Shown piece by piece: positions 16,586-24,169 of a stretch of DNA of 64,000 nucleotides. Position 1 is the stretch's first letter. Every line of letters starts with the position of its first letter. The notes under the pieces were generated by a model. That model made no database searches. It was not told where the DNA came from and worked only from the letters and a program-made list of their open reading frames with translations. This DNA is from Planococcus liqunii. GTDB taxonomy: Bacteria > Bacillota > Bacilli > Bacillales_A > Planococcaceae. Position numbers and translations under genes: made by a program. The DNA is taken from the NCBI RefSeq assembly GCF_030413595.1, contig NZ_CP129238.1, forward strand, positions 620,001 through 684,000, written 5' to 3'.

Positions 16586-17320
16586 ATGCTGAAGGCCTAT
16601 TTTAAAGAAGCACGCGAAAGGCTGCGGCTAGTCGAGGAACAGGAAGCTGAAGCGATGGCCGAAGCGGCAGGGAAAGTCGCGGCAGCCATACAGAACGGCG
16701 GCATTGTTCAGCTGTTCGGCTGCGGCCATTCCCATATCCTGACCGAAGAAGTGTTTTACCGGGCTGGCGGGCTCGTTCCGGTCAAGCCGATTTTCATCGA
16801 GCCACTGATGCTTCATGAAGGAGCGGTCCGTTCTTCGCAGCTTGAGCGGCAAAACGACTATGCCGAAGAAGTGCTGCGGGAGCAGGATTTCCGCCCGGAA
16901 GACGTGGTATTTGTCTTGTCTACTTCCGGACGCAATCCCGTGCCGATCGATTTCGCATTGGCGGCCCGTGAAGCGGGCGCATTCACTATTGGATTGACGT
17001 CGCTGGAATACGCCAACAGCCAAACATCGCGGCATCGGAGCGGTAAACATCTGCACGATGCTGTGGATCTCGCCATCAATAACCATTCCGTGATCGGCGA
17101 TGCCGTACTCCAGGCAGAAAACGTCCAAGTGCCTTTTGGTCCGACTTCGACTGTCGTAGGCGCCACAATCCTGAACGCCATATTCGCTGAAGCGATCCAG
17201 CTAATGGCCGACAACGGTTTCGAGCCGCCGGTTTTCCTCAGCGGCAATATCGACGGCGCCGACAGCCACAACAACCGCTTGATTGAAAAATACAAAGAGC
17301 GCATTGCGGCGTTGGCATGA
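16586..17320 (+). CDS. SIS-domain phosphosugar-binding protein (UPF0309-like)
   Basis: A 244-residue protein with a single SIS fold. The phosphosugar loops LFGCGHSHILTEEVFYRAGG and LSTSGRNPVPID and the conserved NNHSVIGDAVLQ segment place it with the SIS_2 or UPF0309 group, distant relatives of MurQ and GmhA. As the last gene of the nagA-nagB-nagR-ptsH run it probably acts on, or senses, an amino-sugar phosphate. Isomerase, etherase or phosphate-sugar chaperone roles are all possible and cannot be separated from sequence alone. A terminator follows directly. Confidence 0.78.
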   Translation: MLKAYFKEARERLRLVEEQEAEAMAEAAGKVAAAIQNGGIVQLFGCGHSHILTEEVFYRAGGLVPVKPIFIEPLMLHEGAVRSSQLERQNDYAEEVLREQDFRPEDVVFVLSTSGRNPVPIDFALAAREAGAFTIGLTSLEYANSQTSRHRSGKHLHDAVDLAINNHSVIGDAVLQAENVQVPFGPTSTVVGATILNAIFAEAIQLMADNGFEPPVFLSGNIDGADSHNNRLIEKYKERIAALA

Positions 17321-17327
17321 GAAGCAG

Positions 17328-17364
17328 CAGATTCCAAGCACCTACTTGGAATCTGTTTTTTTTT
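17328..17364 (+). terminator. Terminator of the nag operon
   Basis: An 11-bp perfect stem CAGATTCCAAG/CTTGGAATCTG with a short loop is followed by nine T residues. Confidence 0.92.
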
Positions 17365-17462
17365 GCTTTTCGCTTAAAAAAGGTGCAGTGCGAATAAATT
17401 TTCACAAGCGGCAATAAACCCGGTTGTGCTACTATATAAAGTAAATCTAAGGGGGAATTGGC

Positions 17463-18026
17463 ATGTTTATACATAAAATTGACGATGAGCTGGCGTTGAA
17501 ACTTCCGGAACTGAAAGACGCAGAGCGGATTTTCGAATTGACAGACAGCTCGCGTGAGTATTTGAAAGAATGGCTTCCGTGGGTGGACTTCACCGCGAAA
17601 GTAGAAGACACGCAGGATTTTATTAAAGCAGGCAGAAGCAATTTCGCAGAAGGCAAAACTTTGAACGCCGCTATTTTGTTTGAAGGGGAAATAGTGGGGA
17701 TGGGCGGTTTCAACAGCATTATCCAAGCGAACAAAGCAGCGTCGATCGGCTATTGGCTCGCGCCGCAATATCAAGGGCATGGCATCATGACGCGTGTCGT
17801 AAAAGCGTTTACCGAACATGCATTTGACGAGTTGAAGCTGAATAGAGTGGAAATTCGTGCCGCTGTCGGCAACCAGAAAAGCCGCAGTATCCCAGAGCGC
17901 CTGGGCTACGTGGAAGAAGGCACCATCCGCCAGGCAGAATGGCTGTACGACCATTACGTTGACCACACGGTTTACGGCATGCTGGCAGAAGATTGGCACA
18001 ATCGAATAAAAAACACCCAGCAATAA
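17463..18026 (+). CDS. GNAT acetyltransferase, RimJ/RimL type
   Basis: A 187-residue GNAT protein close to the ribosomal-protein-serine acetyltransferase/YdaF group: the pattern KLPELKDAERIFEL...REYLKEWLPWVD, then IGYWLAPQYQGHGIMTRVVKAF for acetyl-CoA binding and LNRVEIRAAVGNQKSRSIPERLGYVEEG. RimL-like enzymes acetylate protein N-termini or small amines; the substrate here is unknown. It stands alone after the nag terminator, with an AAGGGGG ribosome site. Confidence 0.82.
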   Translation: MFIHKIDDELALKLPELKDAERIFELTDSSREYLKEWLPWVDFTAKVEDTQDFIKAGRSNFAEGKTLNAAILFEGEIVGMGGFNSIIQANKAASIGYWLAPQYQGHGIMTRVVKAFTEHAFDELKLNRVEIRAAVGNQKSRSIPERLGYVEEGTIRQAEWLYDHYVDHTVYGMLAEDWHNRIKNTQQ

Positions 18027-18036
18027 GCTGGATGTT
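18006..18036 (-). terminator. Terminator of csbD, overlapping the 3' end of the GNAT gene
   Basis: The imperfect stem AACACCCAGC/GCTGGATGTT is followed on the minus strand by TTTTTT. It starts inside the last codons of the convergent acetyltransferase gene. Confidence 0.65.
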
Positions 18037-18041
18037 GGAAG

Positions 18042-18221
18042 TTAAGAACCGCGTTTGAGTTTTCCAATGGTCTTCTGGAATTTGCCTTTGGTCTTGTCAA
18101 ACTTGCCTTCATTCTGCAGGCGCGGATTGTCTGTGGCATTGCCGACTTGATCTTTGACTTCACCTTTTGTCCGGCTGACGACGCTTTTCAGTTTGTCTGA
18201 GAACCCTTTGTCACGGGCCAT
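18042..18221 (-). CDS. csbD: CsbD-family stress protein
   Basis: A 59-residue, highly charged protein (starting MARDKGFSDKL, ending IGKLKRGS) with the CsbD pattern of repeated K-G-E/K and D-N-P motifs (TKGEVKDQVGNATDNP, GKFDKTKGKFQKTIG). An AGGAGG site lies 8 bases before its ATG. CsbD is a sigma-B-controlled general stress protein in B. subtilis whose molecular role is not known. A sigma-B-like promoter lies upstream here. It is convergent with the acetyltransferase and divergent from the exonuclease gene. Confidence 0.88.
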   Translation of the reverse strand: MARDKGFSDKLKSVVSRTKGEVKDQVGNATDNPRLQNEGKFDKTKGKFQKTIGKLKRGS

Positions 18222-18257
18222 TTTAGACGCCTCCTATTGAAGTTTCTTACTCTTTGT

Positions 18258-18283
18258 ATAGCACCAGAACGGAAATTTTAAAC
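18258..18283 (-). promoter_or_regulatory. Sigma-B-like promoter of csbD
   Basis: On the minus strand GTTTAA (18278-18283), a 14-bp spacer and TGCTAT (18258-18263) match the sigma-B consensus GTTTAA-N12-15-GGGTAT with a perfect -35 and 4 of 6 at -10. It lies 37 bases before the csbD start. Confidence 0.6.
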
Positions 18284-18330
18284 TTTTTCCGGTACAATAG
18301 AGAGAAAGTTTAATTGGAAGGAGGGACGGC

Positions 18331-18945
18331 ATGGAAAAACGAGACCCGAGACAGATTCTTGAACAGAAAATGCGGGAGACCCGCCCGAAATGGACGCGGA
18401 ACCAGACGCCGAGCCCGAAGAAATACAAACCGAGCATGGAATTGGTGGAAAATTACGTCGTCCTGGATTTTGAAACAACCGGCCTACGGGCAGGAAGCGA
18501 TAAAATCATCCAGATTGGGGCCGTAAAATACATCGGGCACAACCGGGAAGACACGATGTATTTGCTGATCAATCCGGAACAATACATTTCTCCGACCATT
18601 ACGCGCATCACCGGCATTAAAAACCAAGACGTCCAGGATGCGCCGACAATTGACGAAGTGGCGCACGACTTGATCGAGTTTATCGAGGGACTGCCGCTAG
18701 TGGCACATAACGCACCGTTTGATATGGGCTTTTTGTACGCCCTCGACAAAATCACGCCGATTCCGGAGTACACGGTCATCGATACGGTGAAACTGGCGCG
18801 GAAAGTCATCCGCGAAACGCCGAACCACAAGCTGGGAACTTTAGCGCAGTACCTGCAGCTTGAGCACAATGCCCACGATGCGTTAGGCGATTGCCTGGTG
18901 ACAGCGGAAATCTACCAGTATTGCATCAGCCGAATGAAACGATAA
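18331..18945 (+). CDS. DEDDh 3'-5' exonuclease (DnaQ/epsilon-like)
   Basis: A 204-residue protein with a basic, disordered N-terminus (1-38) and an exonuclease domain. The acidic residues of the DEDDh set are visible: Asp46 and Glu48 (VVLDFETTGL), the Asp in HNAPFDMGFL, and His and Asp in HNAHDALGD near the C-terminus. Such proteins remove nucleotides from DNA or RNA 3' ends with two metal ions. It could act in repair or proofreading beside DNA polymerase, but nothing in the context tells which. It starts after GGAGGG and ends in a strong terminator. Confidence 0.88.
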   Translation: MEKRDPRQILEQKMRETRPKWTRNQTPSPKKYKPSMELVENYVVLDFETTGLRAGSDKIIQIGAVKYIGHNREDTMYLLINPEQYISPTITRITGIKNQDVQDAPTIDEVAHDLIEFIEGLPLVAHNAPFDMGFLYALDKITPIPEYTVIDTVKLARKVIRETPNHKLGTLAQYLQLEHNAHDALGDCLVTAEIYQYCISRMKR

Positions 18946-18948
18946 GAG

Positions 18949-18977
18949 CAATCTCCTTAGTGGAGATTGTTTTTTTA
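18949..18977 (+). terminator. Terminator of the exonuclease gene
   Basis: An 8-bp stem CAATCTCC/GGAGATTG with a five-base loop precedes a run of T, right after the stop codon. Confidence 0.87.
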
Positions 18978-19060
18978 TTGCCTAAGCGGCTATGAATCAG
19001 AACGGAAAAGAGTAAAATACAGAGTAATCACGCATTCGTTTTTGAAATGGGGGCTTGTCC

Positions 19061-19786
19061 ATGAACGCCAGCATAGAGTTGAAAAACGTCAGCAAAAGCT
19101 TTGGCAAGAAAACCGTGCTGCAGGAAATCGATTTGTCGATTGGGGAAGGCCAGATTTATGGACTGATCGGGCCATCGGGTTCGGGAAAGACAACTTTGGT
19201 GAAAATGATCGTCGGCATTGATGCGCCGGATTCGGGTACGGTTCGGGTGCTCGATGTGCAAGTCCCGGATCTGGAACTGCTGAACGAGATTGGCTATATG
19301 GCGCAGTCCGATGCCCTGTATCCGGAGCTCACCGGCAAGGAAAACCTGGACTTTTTTGCATCGCTGTATCCGATGAAAAAATCCCATATGAAAAAGCGCA
19401 TTGCTTATGCTGCGGACCTGGTCAAACTGTCCGATGACCTTGGAAAGAAAGTATTGGCTTATTCCGGCGGCATGAAGCGCCGGCTGTCGCTCGCAATCGC
19501 GTTGGTGCACGATCCGAAAATCCTGATACTTGATGAACCGACAGTGGGGATTGATCCGGAACTGCGTGTAGCTATCTGGAACGAGTTGTTTCATTTGAAA
19601 AACGAACAGCAAAAAACCATCCTCATCACGACGCATGTCATGGACGAAGCGGAAAAATGCGACCAAGTGGCAATGGTGCGGGACGGAGCTGTTTTAGCGA
19701 GCGGCACACCGGCAGAATTGAAAGGTCATTACGGCGTCAATCAATTAGAAGAAGCCTTCCTAAAAGCGGGGAGGGAGCAGCGATGA
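19061..19786 (+). CDS. ABC transporter ATP-binding protein
   Basis: A 241-residue ATPase with Walker A GPSGSGKTT, the signature YSGGMKRRLSLA, Walker B ILILDEPTVGID and the switch histidine in ITTHVMDEA. This is the DrrA/NatA-like type that pairs with ABC-2 permeases. The ATG at 19061 is preferred; an in-frame TTG lies six bases earlier. The last codons overlap the permease start (ATGA), so the two form one exporter, probably for a drug, lipid or antimicrobial compound. Confidence 0.9.
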   Translation: MNASIELKNVSKSFGKKTVLQEIDLSIGEGQIYGLIGPSGSGKTTLVKMIVGIDAPDSGTVRVLDVQVPDLELLNEIGYMAQSDALYPELTGKENLDFFASLYPMKKSHMKKRIAYAADLVKLSDDLGKKVLAYSGGMKRRLSLAIALVHDPKILILDEPTVGIDPELRVAIWNELFHLKNEQQKTILITTHVMDEAEKCDQVAMVRDGAVLASGTPAELKGHYGVNQLEEAFLKAGREQR

Positions 19787-20805
19787 GAATTGCCGCGTTG
19801 GTGCGCCGGATCACCAAACAAATGCTGCGGGACAAGCGGACCTTGGCGCTGCTGTTTCTGGCGCCGCTATTTGTCCTGACGCTGATGTACTTCTTTTTCA
19901 ACGGCAATACGGTTCAGCCTGAACTTGGGACAGTGGATGTTCCCGAATCGTTGGCTATGGCTTTGGAAGAAAGAGGGATGATCATCACCTCTTACAGCCA
20001 AGCCACGGAGGAAACGGTGATAGAAGACGATTTGGACGGTTTGCTGGAATTGGAAAGCGGCAGGATGACCTTAACCTTGCTGAATGATGATCCGTCGCTG
20101 GCGAAAAATCTGCTGGCGCAGGTCAGCCAGACGGTTTTGCTGGCTTCGGGACAAGCTCAGCCCATACCGCTCGAAACCGCCTATATTTACGGCAGCAGCG
20201 ACACGGAATTTTTCGATGTGCTGTCGCCGGTATTGATTGGCTTTTTTGTGTTCTTTTTCGTCTTTTTGATTTCCGGGATCGGCTTGTTAAAAGAACGGGT
20301 ATCCGGTACGCTGGAGCGTTTGATGGCGACGCCCATCCGCAAAGGAGAGCTGATTGCGGCCTATTTAATCGGATTTGGCATTTTCGCGGTCATTCAGACG
20401 GTCATTGTGGTGGCGTTTTCGATTACGGTGCTGGATGTGGTACTGGTCGGATCGGTGTGGCATGTGCTGCTCATTAATTTACTGCTGGCATTAGTGGCGT
20501 TGGCGCTCGGTATTTTATTGTCGACCTTTGCATCTTCTGAATTCCAAATGGTCCAATTCATCCCGATTGTGGTCGTGCCGCAAATCTTTTTTGCCGGTAT
20601 TTTCCCCGTCGAAGGACTGGCAGACTGGCTGCAGGCAATCGGCCGCATCATGCCGATCTACTATGCAGCGGACGCATTGAAAGCAGTCATGTACAAAGGT
20701 CAGGGCTTCAGTGAAATCAGCGGCGATCTGTTGGCATTGGTGGTTTTTGCGTCCGTCTTTATTGTGCTGAATCTTGTCGTATTGAGAAGACATCGGAAAT
20801 TATAA
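19783..20805 (+). CDS. ABC-2 type permease
   Basis: A 340-residue membrane protein: one N-terminal segment (about 20-42), an extracellular domain of about 150 residues, then five or six segments from about residue 145. It contains the family pattern LKERVSGTLERLMATPIRKGELI and the PQIFFAGIFPVE segment. It overlaps the upstream ATPase gene by four bases. Together they would export a substrate that the sequence does not reveal; the topology matches YhgE/DrrB or NatB-like exporters. Confidence 0.87.
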   Translation: MRIAALVRRITKQMLRDKRTLALLFLAPLFVLTLMYFFFNGNTVQPELGTVDVPESLAMALEERGMIITSYSQATEETVIEDDLDGLLELESGRMTLTLLNDDPSLAKNLLAQVSQTVLLASGQAQPIPLETAYIYGSSDTEFFDVLSPVLIGFFVFFFVFLISGIGLLKERVSGTLERLMATPIRKGELIAAYLIGFGIFAVIQTVIVVAFSITVLDVVLVGSVWHVLLINLLLALVALALGILLSTFASSEFQMVQFIPIVVVPQIFFAGIFPVEGLADWLQAIGRIMPIYYAADALKAVMYKGQGFSEISGDLLALVVFASVFIVLNLVVLRRHRKL

Positions 20806-20886
20806 CAGATGGATTCGACTTCCTGCGTTTTGGAAGTTAGGAAGAACCCTTCCAAAAGGAGGGGAAGAACAAGGGGGATATGCACA

Positions 20887-21639
20887 TTGCTGAATTACTA
20901 CAGTAAATTATCAACAGAAGTATACGACTTGGACAAACCCGTCGGCAGTTCGTTCGGCGATATCGAGTATTATCTGGAGCGGCTGCAAGGAACAGCTGGG
21001 CGGATTTTGGAACCGGCAGTTGGCACAGCACGCATGATGATTCCGCTGCTCCAAGCCGGATTTGAAGTTGACGGCTTTGATGTATCGCCGGAAATGCTCG
21101 CGAGATGCCGGGACAATTGCCGTGAAAGGGGGCTCAGTCCGGAACTGTTTGAAGGGCGGATGGAGTCGTTTACTGCTAGCGGGAAATACGGGGCGATCAT
21201 CCTTCCGACCGGCACGTTTCTGCTTTTGCATGAACGGGAGCAATCGCTGCAAGCTTTAAGCAATTTCCATCGTCATCTGGAAAGCGGCGGCCGGTTCATC
21301 GTTGATCTGTATTTGCCGGGGAATATCGAGCTGGAGAAAACTTCGACTCGCACTTGGACCCTTGAAAACGGGGACACCATTACGCTGGAAAACAAAAAAG
21401 TCGAAGTGGATTGGATTAACCAATATAGTATTTCGCACAACCGCTATGAAAAGTGGCGGGACGGCAAGCTGATTGAAACCGAACTGGAGCGCTTTCCTAT
21501 GCGCTGGTACGGTGTAGCAGAATTTAGGCTGTTGCTGGAACAGGCGGGATTTACGGCTATCACGATTTCAACCGATTACCGATACGGGGAGTATCCGACT
21601 GGAGCGGGACAATGCATCACGTTTGAAGCGGTGAAATAA
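20887..21639 (+). CDS. Class I SAM-dependent methyltransferase
   Basis: A 250-residue methyltransferase. The protein core begins LNYYSKLSTEVYDLDKP, with motif I ILEPAVGTARMMIPLLQAG and the acidic residue VDGFDVSPEML that binds the SAM ribose. TTG 20887 is chosen as start, 9 bases after GGGGG; the frame stays open to 20809 but without a ribosome site there. The beta-rich C-terminal half (TRTWTLENGDTITLENKK) is typical of small-molecule methyltransferases. The substrate is unknown. Confidence 0.8.
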   Translation: MLNYYSKLSTEVYDLDKPVGSSFGDIEYYLERLQGTAGRILEPAVGTARMMIPLLQAGFEVDGFDVSPEMLARCRDNCRERGLSPELFEGRMESFTASGKYGAIILPTGTFLLLHEREQSLQALSNFHRHLESGGRFIVDLYLPGNIELEKTSTRTWTLENGDTITLENKKVEVDWINQYSISHNRYEKWRDGKLIETELERFPMRWYGVAEFRLLLEQAGFTAITISTDYRYGEYPTGAGQCITFEAVK

Positions 21640-21658
21640 ATCGGCGATTTTAGGAAAC

Positions 21659-21714
21659 TTGGGCATAAACAGCCGAAGTTGGGCATAAACAGCTGCGACT
21701 CGGGCATAATCAAC
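21659..21714. repeat. Short-period intergenic array, core GGGCATAA (locus 1)
   Basis: GGGCATAA occurs at 21661, 21681 and 21702, spacings of 20 and 21 bases. The first two units share TTGGGCATAAACAGC. The array lies between the stop of the methyltransferase gene and a bidirectional terminator, in a convergent gene gap. Three other arrays in the window have the same spacing but different cores. Confidence 0.7.
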
Positions 21715-21749
21715 AAAAAAAGGATGGCTCCGCGGAGCCATCCTTTTTA
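21715..21749. terminator. Bidirectional terminator
   Basis: A perfect 32-bp palindrome with A and T tracts at its ends (21717-21748) serves the convergent methyltransferase and DUF1801 genes. The stop codon of the latter lies in its right edge. Confidence 0.92.
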
Positions 21750-22103
21750 GCGCCGATTCAAATCAATCGCTTCCCAAATTAAGTTTTTGAACGGTCCCGG
21801 CTGGATGTCAGCAAGCTTCCGGATTCGGATATGGCGCATCTTTGTACCGTCGCCTTCAAGAAGGCCTTCCCGGTCATCCAGTTGGGCGCCTTGGTAAAAG
21901 CCGAAATTGATATGGCTTTTAGCGGTTTGCAGGTAGCATACCAAGCCGTCGCGTGAATAAGAAGGTTTGCCCCATTTGATTTCTTCGGTCATGCTTTCGG
22001 AAACTTCGAAAATCAATTGACGCAATTCCACCGCCATTTGCTGGACATGCTCTGGAAGTTCTTTGATGTATTGGTCGACTGCTGGATTAAGCTGTACGTT
22101 CAT
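21747..22103 (-). CDS. DUF1801-domain protein
   Basis: A 118-residue protein with the DUF1801/YdhG-like pattern: VDQYIKELPEHVQQMAVELRQLI, EEIKWGKPSYSRDGLVCYLQTAKSHINFGFYQGAQL and the GTKMRHIRIRKLADI C-terminal block. The family is common in Gram-positive bacteria and has an iron-chaperone-like fold, but no established function. It starts 12 bases after the XRE-cupin gene ends on the same strand, so the two are in one operon. Confidence 0.85.
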   Translation of the reverse strand: MNVQLNPAVDQYIKELPEHVQQMAVELRQLIFEVSESMTEEIKWGKPSYSRDGLVCYLQTAKSHINFGFYQGAQLDDREGLLEGDGTKMRHIRIRKLADIQPGPFKNLIWEAIDLNRR

Positions 22104-22115
22104 CGGACACTCTCC

Positions 22116-22637
22116 TCATTTCGTTTTGGATGAAACCACCAGAAAGCGTACGTCGCGGTCGGTCAAATTAAACCAGTAATGCGTTTGGCGCGCATCGAAC
22201 ATCGTCGATTGCTGCTCGCTGAGTTCAAATTGCCGGCCATCCACTTCCACAGTCAATACGCCTTCCACGACGAAAATAAATTCATAGCCGTGATGAGCAA
22301 ACGCGTTGCCTTCGTTTTCCCCGGGATGCAAGGTGACGAGAATCGGAGAAAAGTCCGCTTCTTTTACATCATTCGATAAGTCCTTATAATAAAACCGTTC
22401 CAGCCGCATCGCCAGCTCGTCCTGATCAGTATCGCCTTCAGCAAAGAATGCACTGGGATCCACATTCAAGGCATCGGAAATCTTCCGCAGCGATTCCAGC
22501 GTGACGCTTGATTTTCCCCGTTCCACTTGAGACAGGAAACTGATGGACACACCGGTCTCATCAGCTAATTCTTTTAATGTCATTTTTCGCTTTTTGCGAA
22601 GATCTTTCAGCGTAAAGCCAATTGAACTCGTTGGCAT
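22116..22637 (-). CDS. XRE-family regulator with cupin domain
   Basis: A 173-residue regulator: an N-terminal XRE helix-turn-helix (about 6-62, LKELADETGVSISFLSQVERGKSSVTLESLRKISDAL) and a C-terminal cupin (about 100-170, HHGYEFIFVVEGVLTVEVDG). ATG 22637 is preferred over ATG 22643 because it is better spaced from GGCGGGG. Regulators of this form often control amino-acid or polyamine catabolism and bind a small ligand in the cupin. It is divergent from the MFS and ornithine-cyclodeaminase-like genes, whose leader has a 21-bp palindrome that it may bind. Confidence 0.9.
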   Translation of the reverse strand: MPTSSIGFTLKDLRKKRKMTLKELADETGVSISFLSQVERGKSSVTLESLRKISDALNVDPSAFFAEGDTDQDELAMRLERFYYKDLSNDVKEADFSPILVTLHPGENEGNAFAHHGYEFIFVVEGVLTVEVDGRQFELSEQQSTMFDARQTHYWFNLTDRDVRFLVVSSKTK

Positions 22638-22749
22638 AACCATTCCCCGCCTTACTCTAATCGTTCTATCCTTTTCATCAGCCTGCTTTCAGACTGAAGT
22701 TCCCTTTATCATAACGTACTTGCCAAAAGCCCACCACTGAAAAAAGTCG

Positions 22750-22778
22750 TTGACAGAAAATTTGGAACTGAATAAGAT
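22750..22778 (+). promoter_or_regulatory. Promoter of the MFS-OCD operon
   Basis: A consensus TTGACA (22750-22755), 17-bp spacer and TAAGAT (22773-22778), about 60 bases upstream of the TTG start. Confidence 0.8.
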
Positions 22779-22792
22779 AGGAACATGGGAGA

Positions 22793-22813
22793 AATTGAAG
22801 TGCTACTTCAATT
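22793..22813 (+). promoter_or_regulatory. Perfect palindrome in the MFS leader, candidate operator
   Basis: Nine-base arms AATTGAAGT and ACTTCAATT are separated by GCT, giving an exact 21-bp dyad just downstream of the predicted transcription start. The divergent XRE-cupin regulator is the natural candidate to bind it; that link is inference. Confidence 0.65.
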
Positions 22814-22838
22814 CAAACAAACACAAGGAGGAGTCAGT

Positions 22839-24143
22839 TTGGACAAGAAGCAAACACGGCGGGTATTGACGGCAAGTTTAGTGGGAAGTTCGATTGAGTG
22901 GTTTGATTATTTTTTATATGGAACAATGGCGGCTCTTGTATTTAATCAATTATTTTTCGTTAACGAGGATCCGACAGTCGGGCTGATGCTCGCTTACGCC
23001 TCATTTGCATTATCGTTCTTCATTCGTCCGTTTGGCGGCATCATCTTCAGCCATATCGGCGACCGCATTGGGCGCAAGAAAACCTTGGTCATTACGCTAA
23101 GCTTGATGGGGCTTGCTACATTCGGCATGGGTCTGCTGCCAACCTATCAGGCTATCGGCATTTGGGCACCTATTCTATTAATCACGCTGCGTTTGGTGCA
23201 AGGCCTTGGAATCGGCGGCGAATGGGGAGGGGCGCTGTTGCTTGCGACGGAATACGCACCGCCTGAAAGACGCGGATTTTTCGGCAGTATTCCACAAATG
23301 GGCGTTACGATCGGGATGGTCATGGGAACGTTGGCGCTTTGGATCATGACCTTGCTGCCGGACGGGGCATTCATGACATGGGGCTGGCGCGTGCCGTTCA
23401 TCTTGAGCGCATTCCTCGTTATTTTCGGTTTATGGATCCGTAAAGGCATCGATGAAACACCGGAATTTAAGGCCGTACAGGCATCGGGCGAAATCCCGAA
23501 ACTGCCGATTGTCGATACACTGAAATACCACTGGCGCGAAGTGCTGATTGCAATCGGCGCGAAAGTGGTGGAAACCGCACCGTTCTATATTTTCGGGACA
23601 TTCGTGGTATCGTATGCCACAACGAATCTTGGCTTTTCACAAACTGCGACATTGGGGTCGGTAATGATTGCGACAGTCATCACGACAATTTTAATTCCGA
23701 TTATGGGCTCGCTGTCCGATAAAGTCGGGCGCAAGAAAATGTACATTGCCGGAGCAATGGCAATGGCGCTTTACGCGTTCCCGTATTTCTGGATGTTGCA
23801 CCAAGGGTCTGTCCTGCTGCTGGTGGTAGCGACCATTATTGGCCTTGGCATTATTTGGGCGCCGATTACTGCCGTTCTCGGCACCATGTTCTCGGAAATT
23901 TTTGACGCCAAAGTTCGCTACACGGGTGTTACGCTCGGCTACCAGATTGGCGCAGCCCTGGCAGGCGGAACAGCTCCGCTCGTTGCGACGGCGTTGCTTG
24001 CAAACTTTGATAATTCTTATGTGCCGGTCGCGATTTACATCATCTTCACCGCGCTGATCTCACTTGTCTCTATCTGGGCAGTGAAAGATCTGAGCGGCAA
24101 ACAGGCAGCACCGAAAGTGGCGGCGAAAGAAAGCCGCGTATAA
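22839..24143 (+). CDS. MFS transporter, metabolite:H+ symporter (MHS) family
   Basis: A 434-residue, 12-segment transporter. The N-terminus SLVGSSIEWFDYFLYG, the HIGDRIGRKKTLV loop between segments 2 and 3, GLGIGGEWGGALLLATEY and the second-half LSDKVGRKKMY loop are hallmarks of the MHS family (KgtP, ShiA and ProP relatives). TTG 22839 is taken as start because AAGGAGGAG lies 7 bases before it. It is followed by an ornithine-cyclodeaminase-family gene and is divergent from an XRE-cupin regulator. The cargo may be an amino acid or related acid, such as ornithine, proline or a hydroxyproline derivative, but this is inference. Confidence 0.85.
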   Translation: MDKKQTRRVLTASLVGSSIEWFDYFLYGTMAALVFNQLFFVNEDPTVGLMLAYASFALSFFIRPFGGIIFSHIGDRIGRKKTLVITLSLMGLATFGMGLLPTYQAIGIWAPILLITLRLVQGLGIGGEWGGALLLATEYAPPERRGFFGSIPQMGVTIGMVMGTLALWIMTLLPDGAFMTWGWRVPFILSAFLVIFGLWIRKGIDETPEFKAVQASGEIPKLPIVDTLKYHWREVLIAIGAKVVETAPFYIFGTFVVSYATTNLGFSQTATLGSVMIATVITTILIPIMGSLSDKVGRKKMYIAGAMAMALYAFPYFWMLHQGSVLLLVVATIIGLGIIWAPITAVLGTMFSEIFDAKVRYTGVTLGYQIGAALAGGTAPLVATALLANFDNSYVPVAIYIIFTALISLVSIWAVKDLSGKQAAPKVAAKESRV

Positions 24144-24169
24144 GCCACTTTCTTCAAGGGAGGACAACC

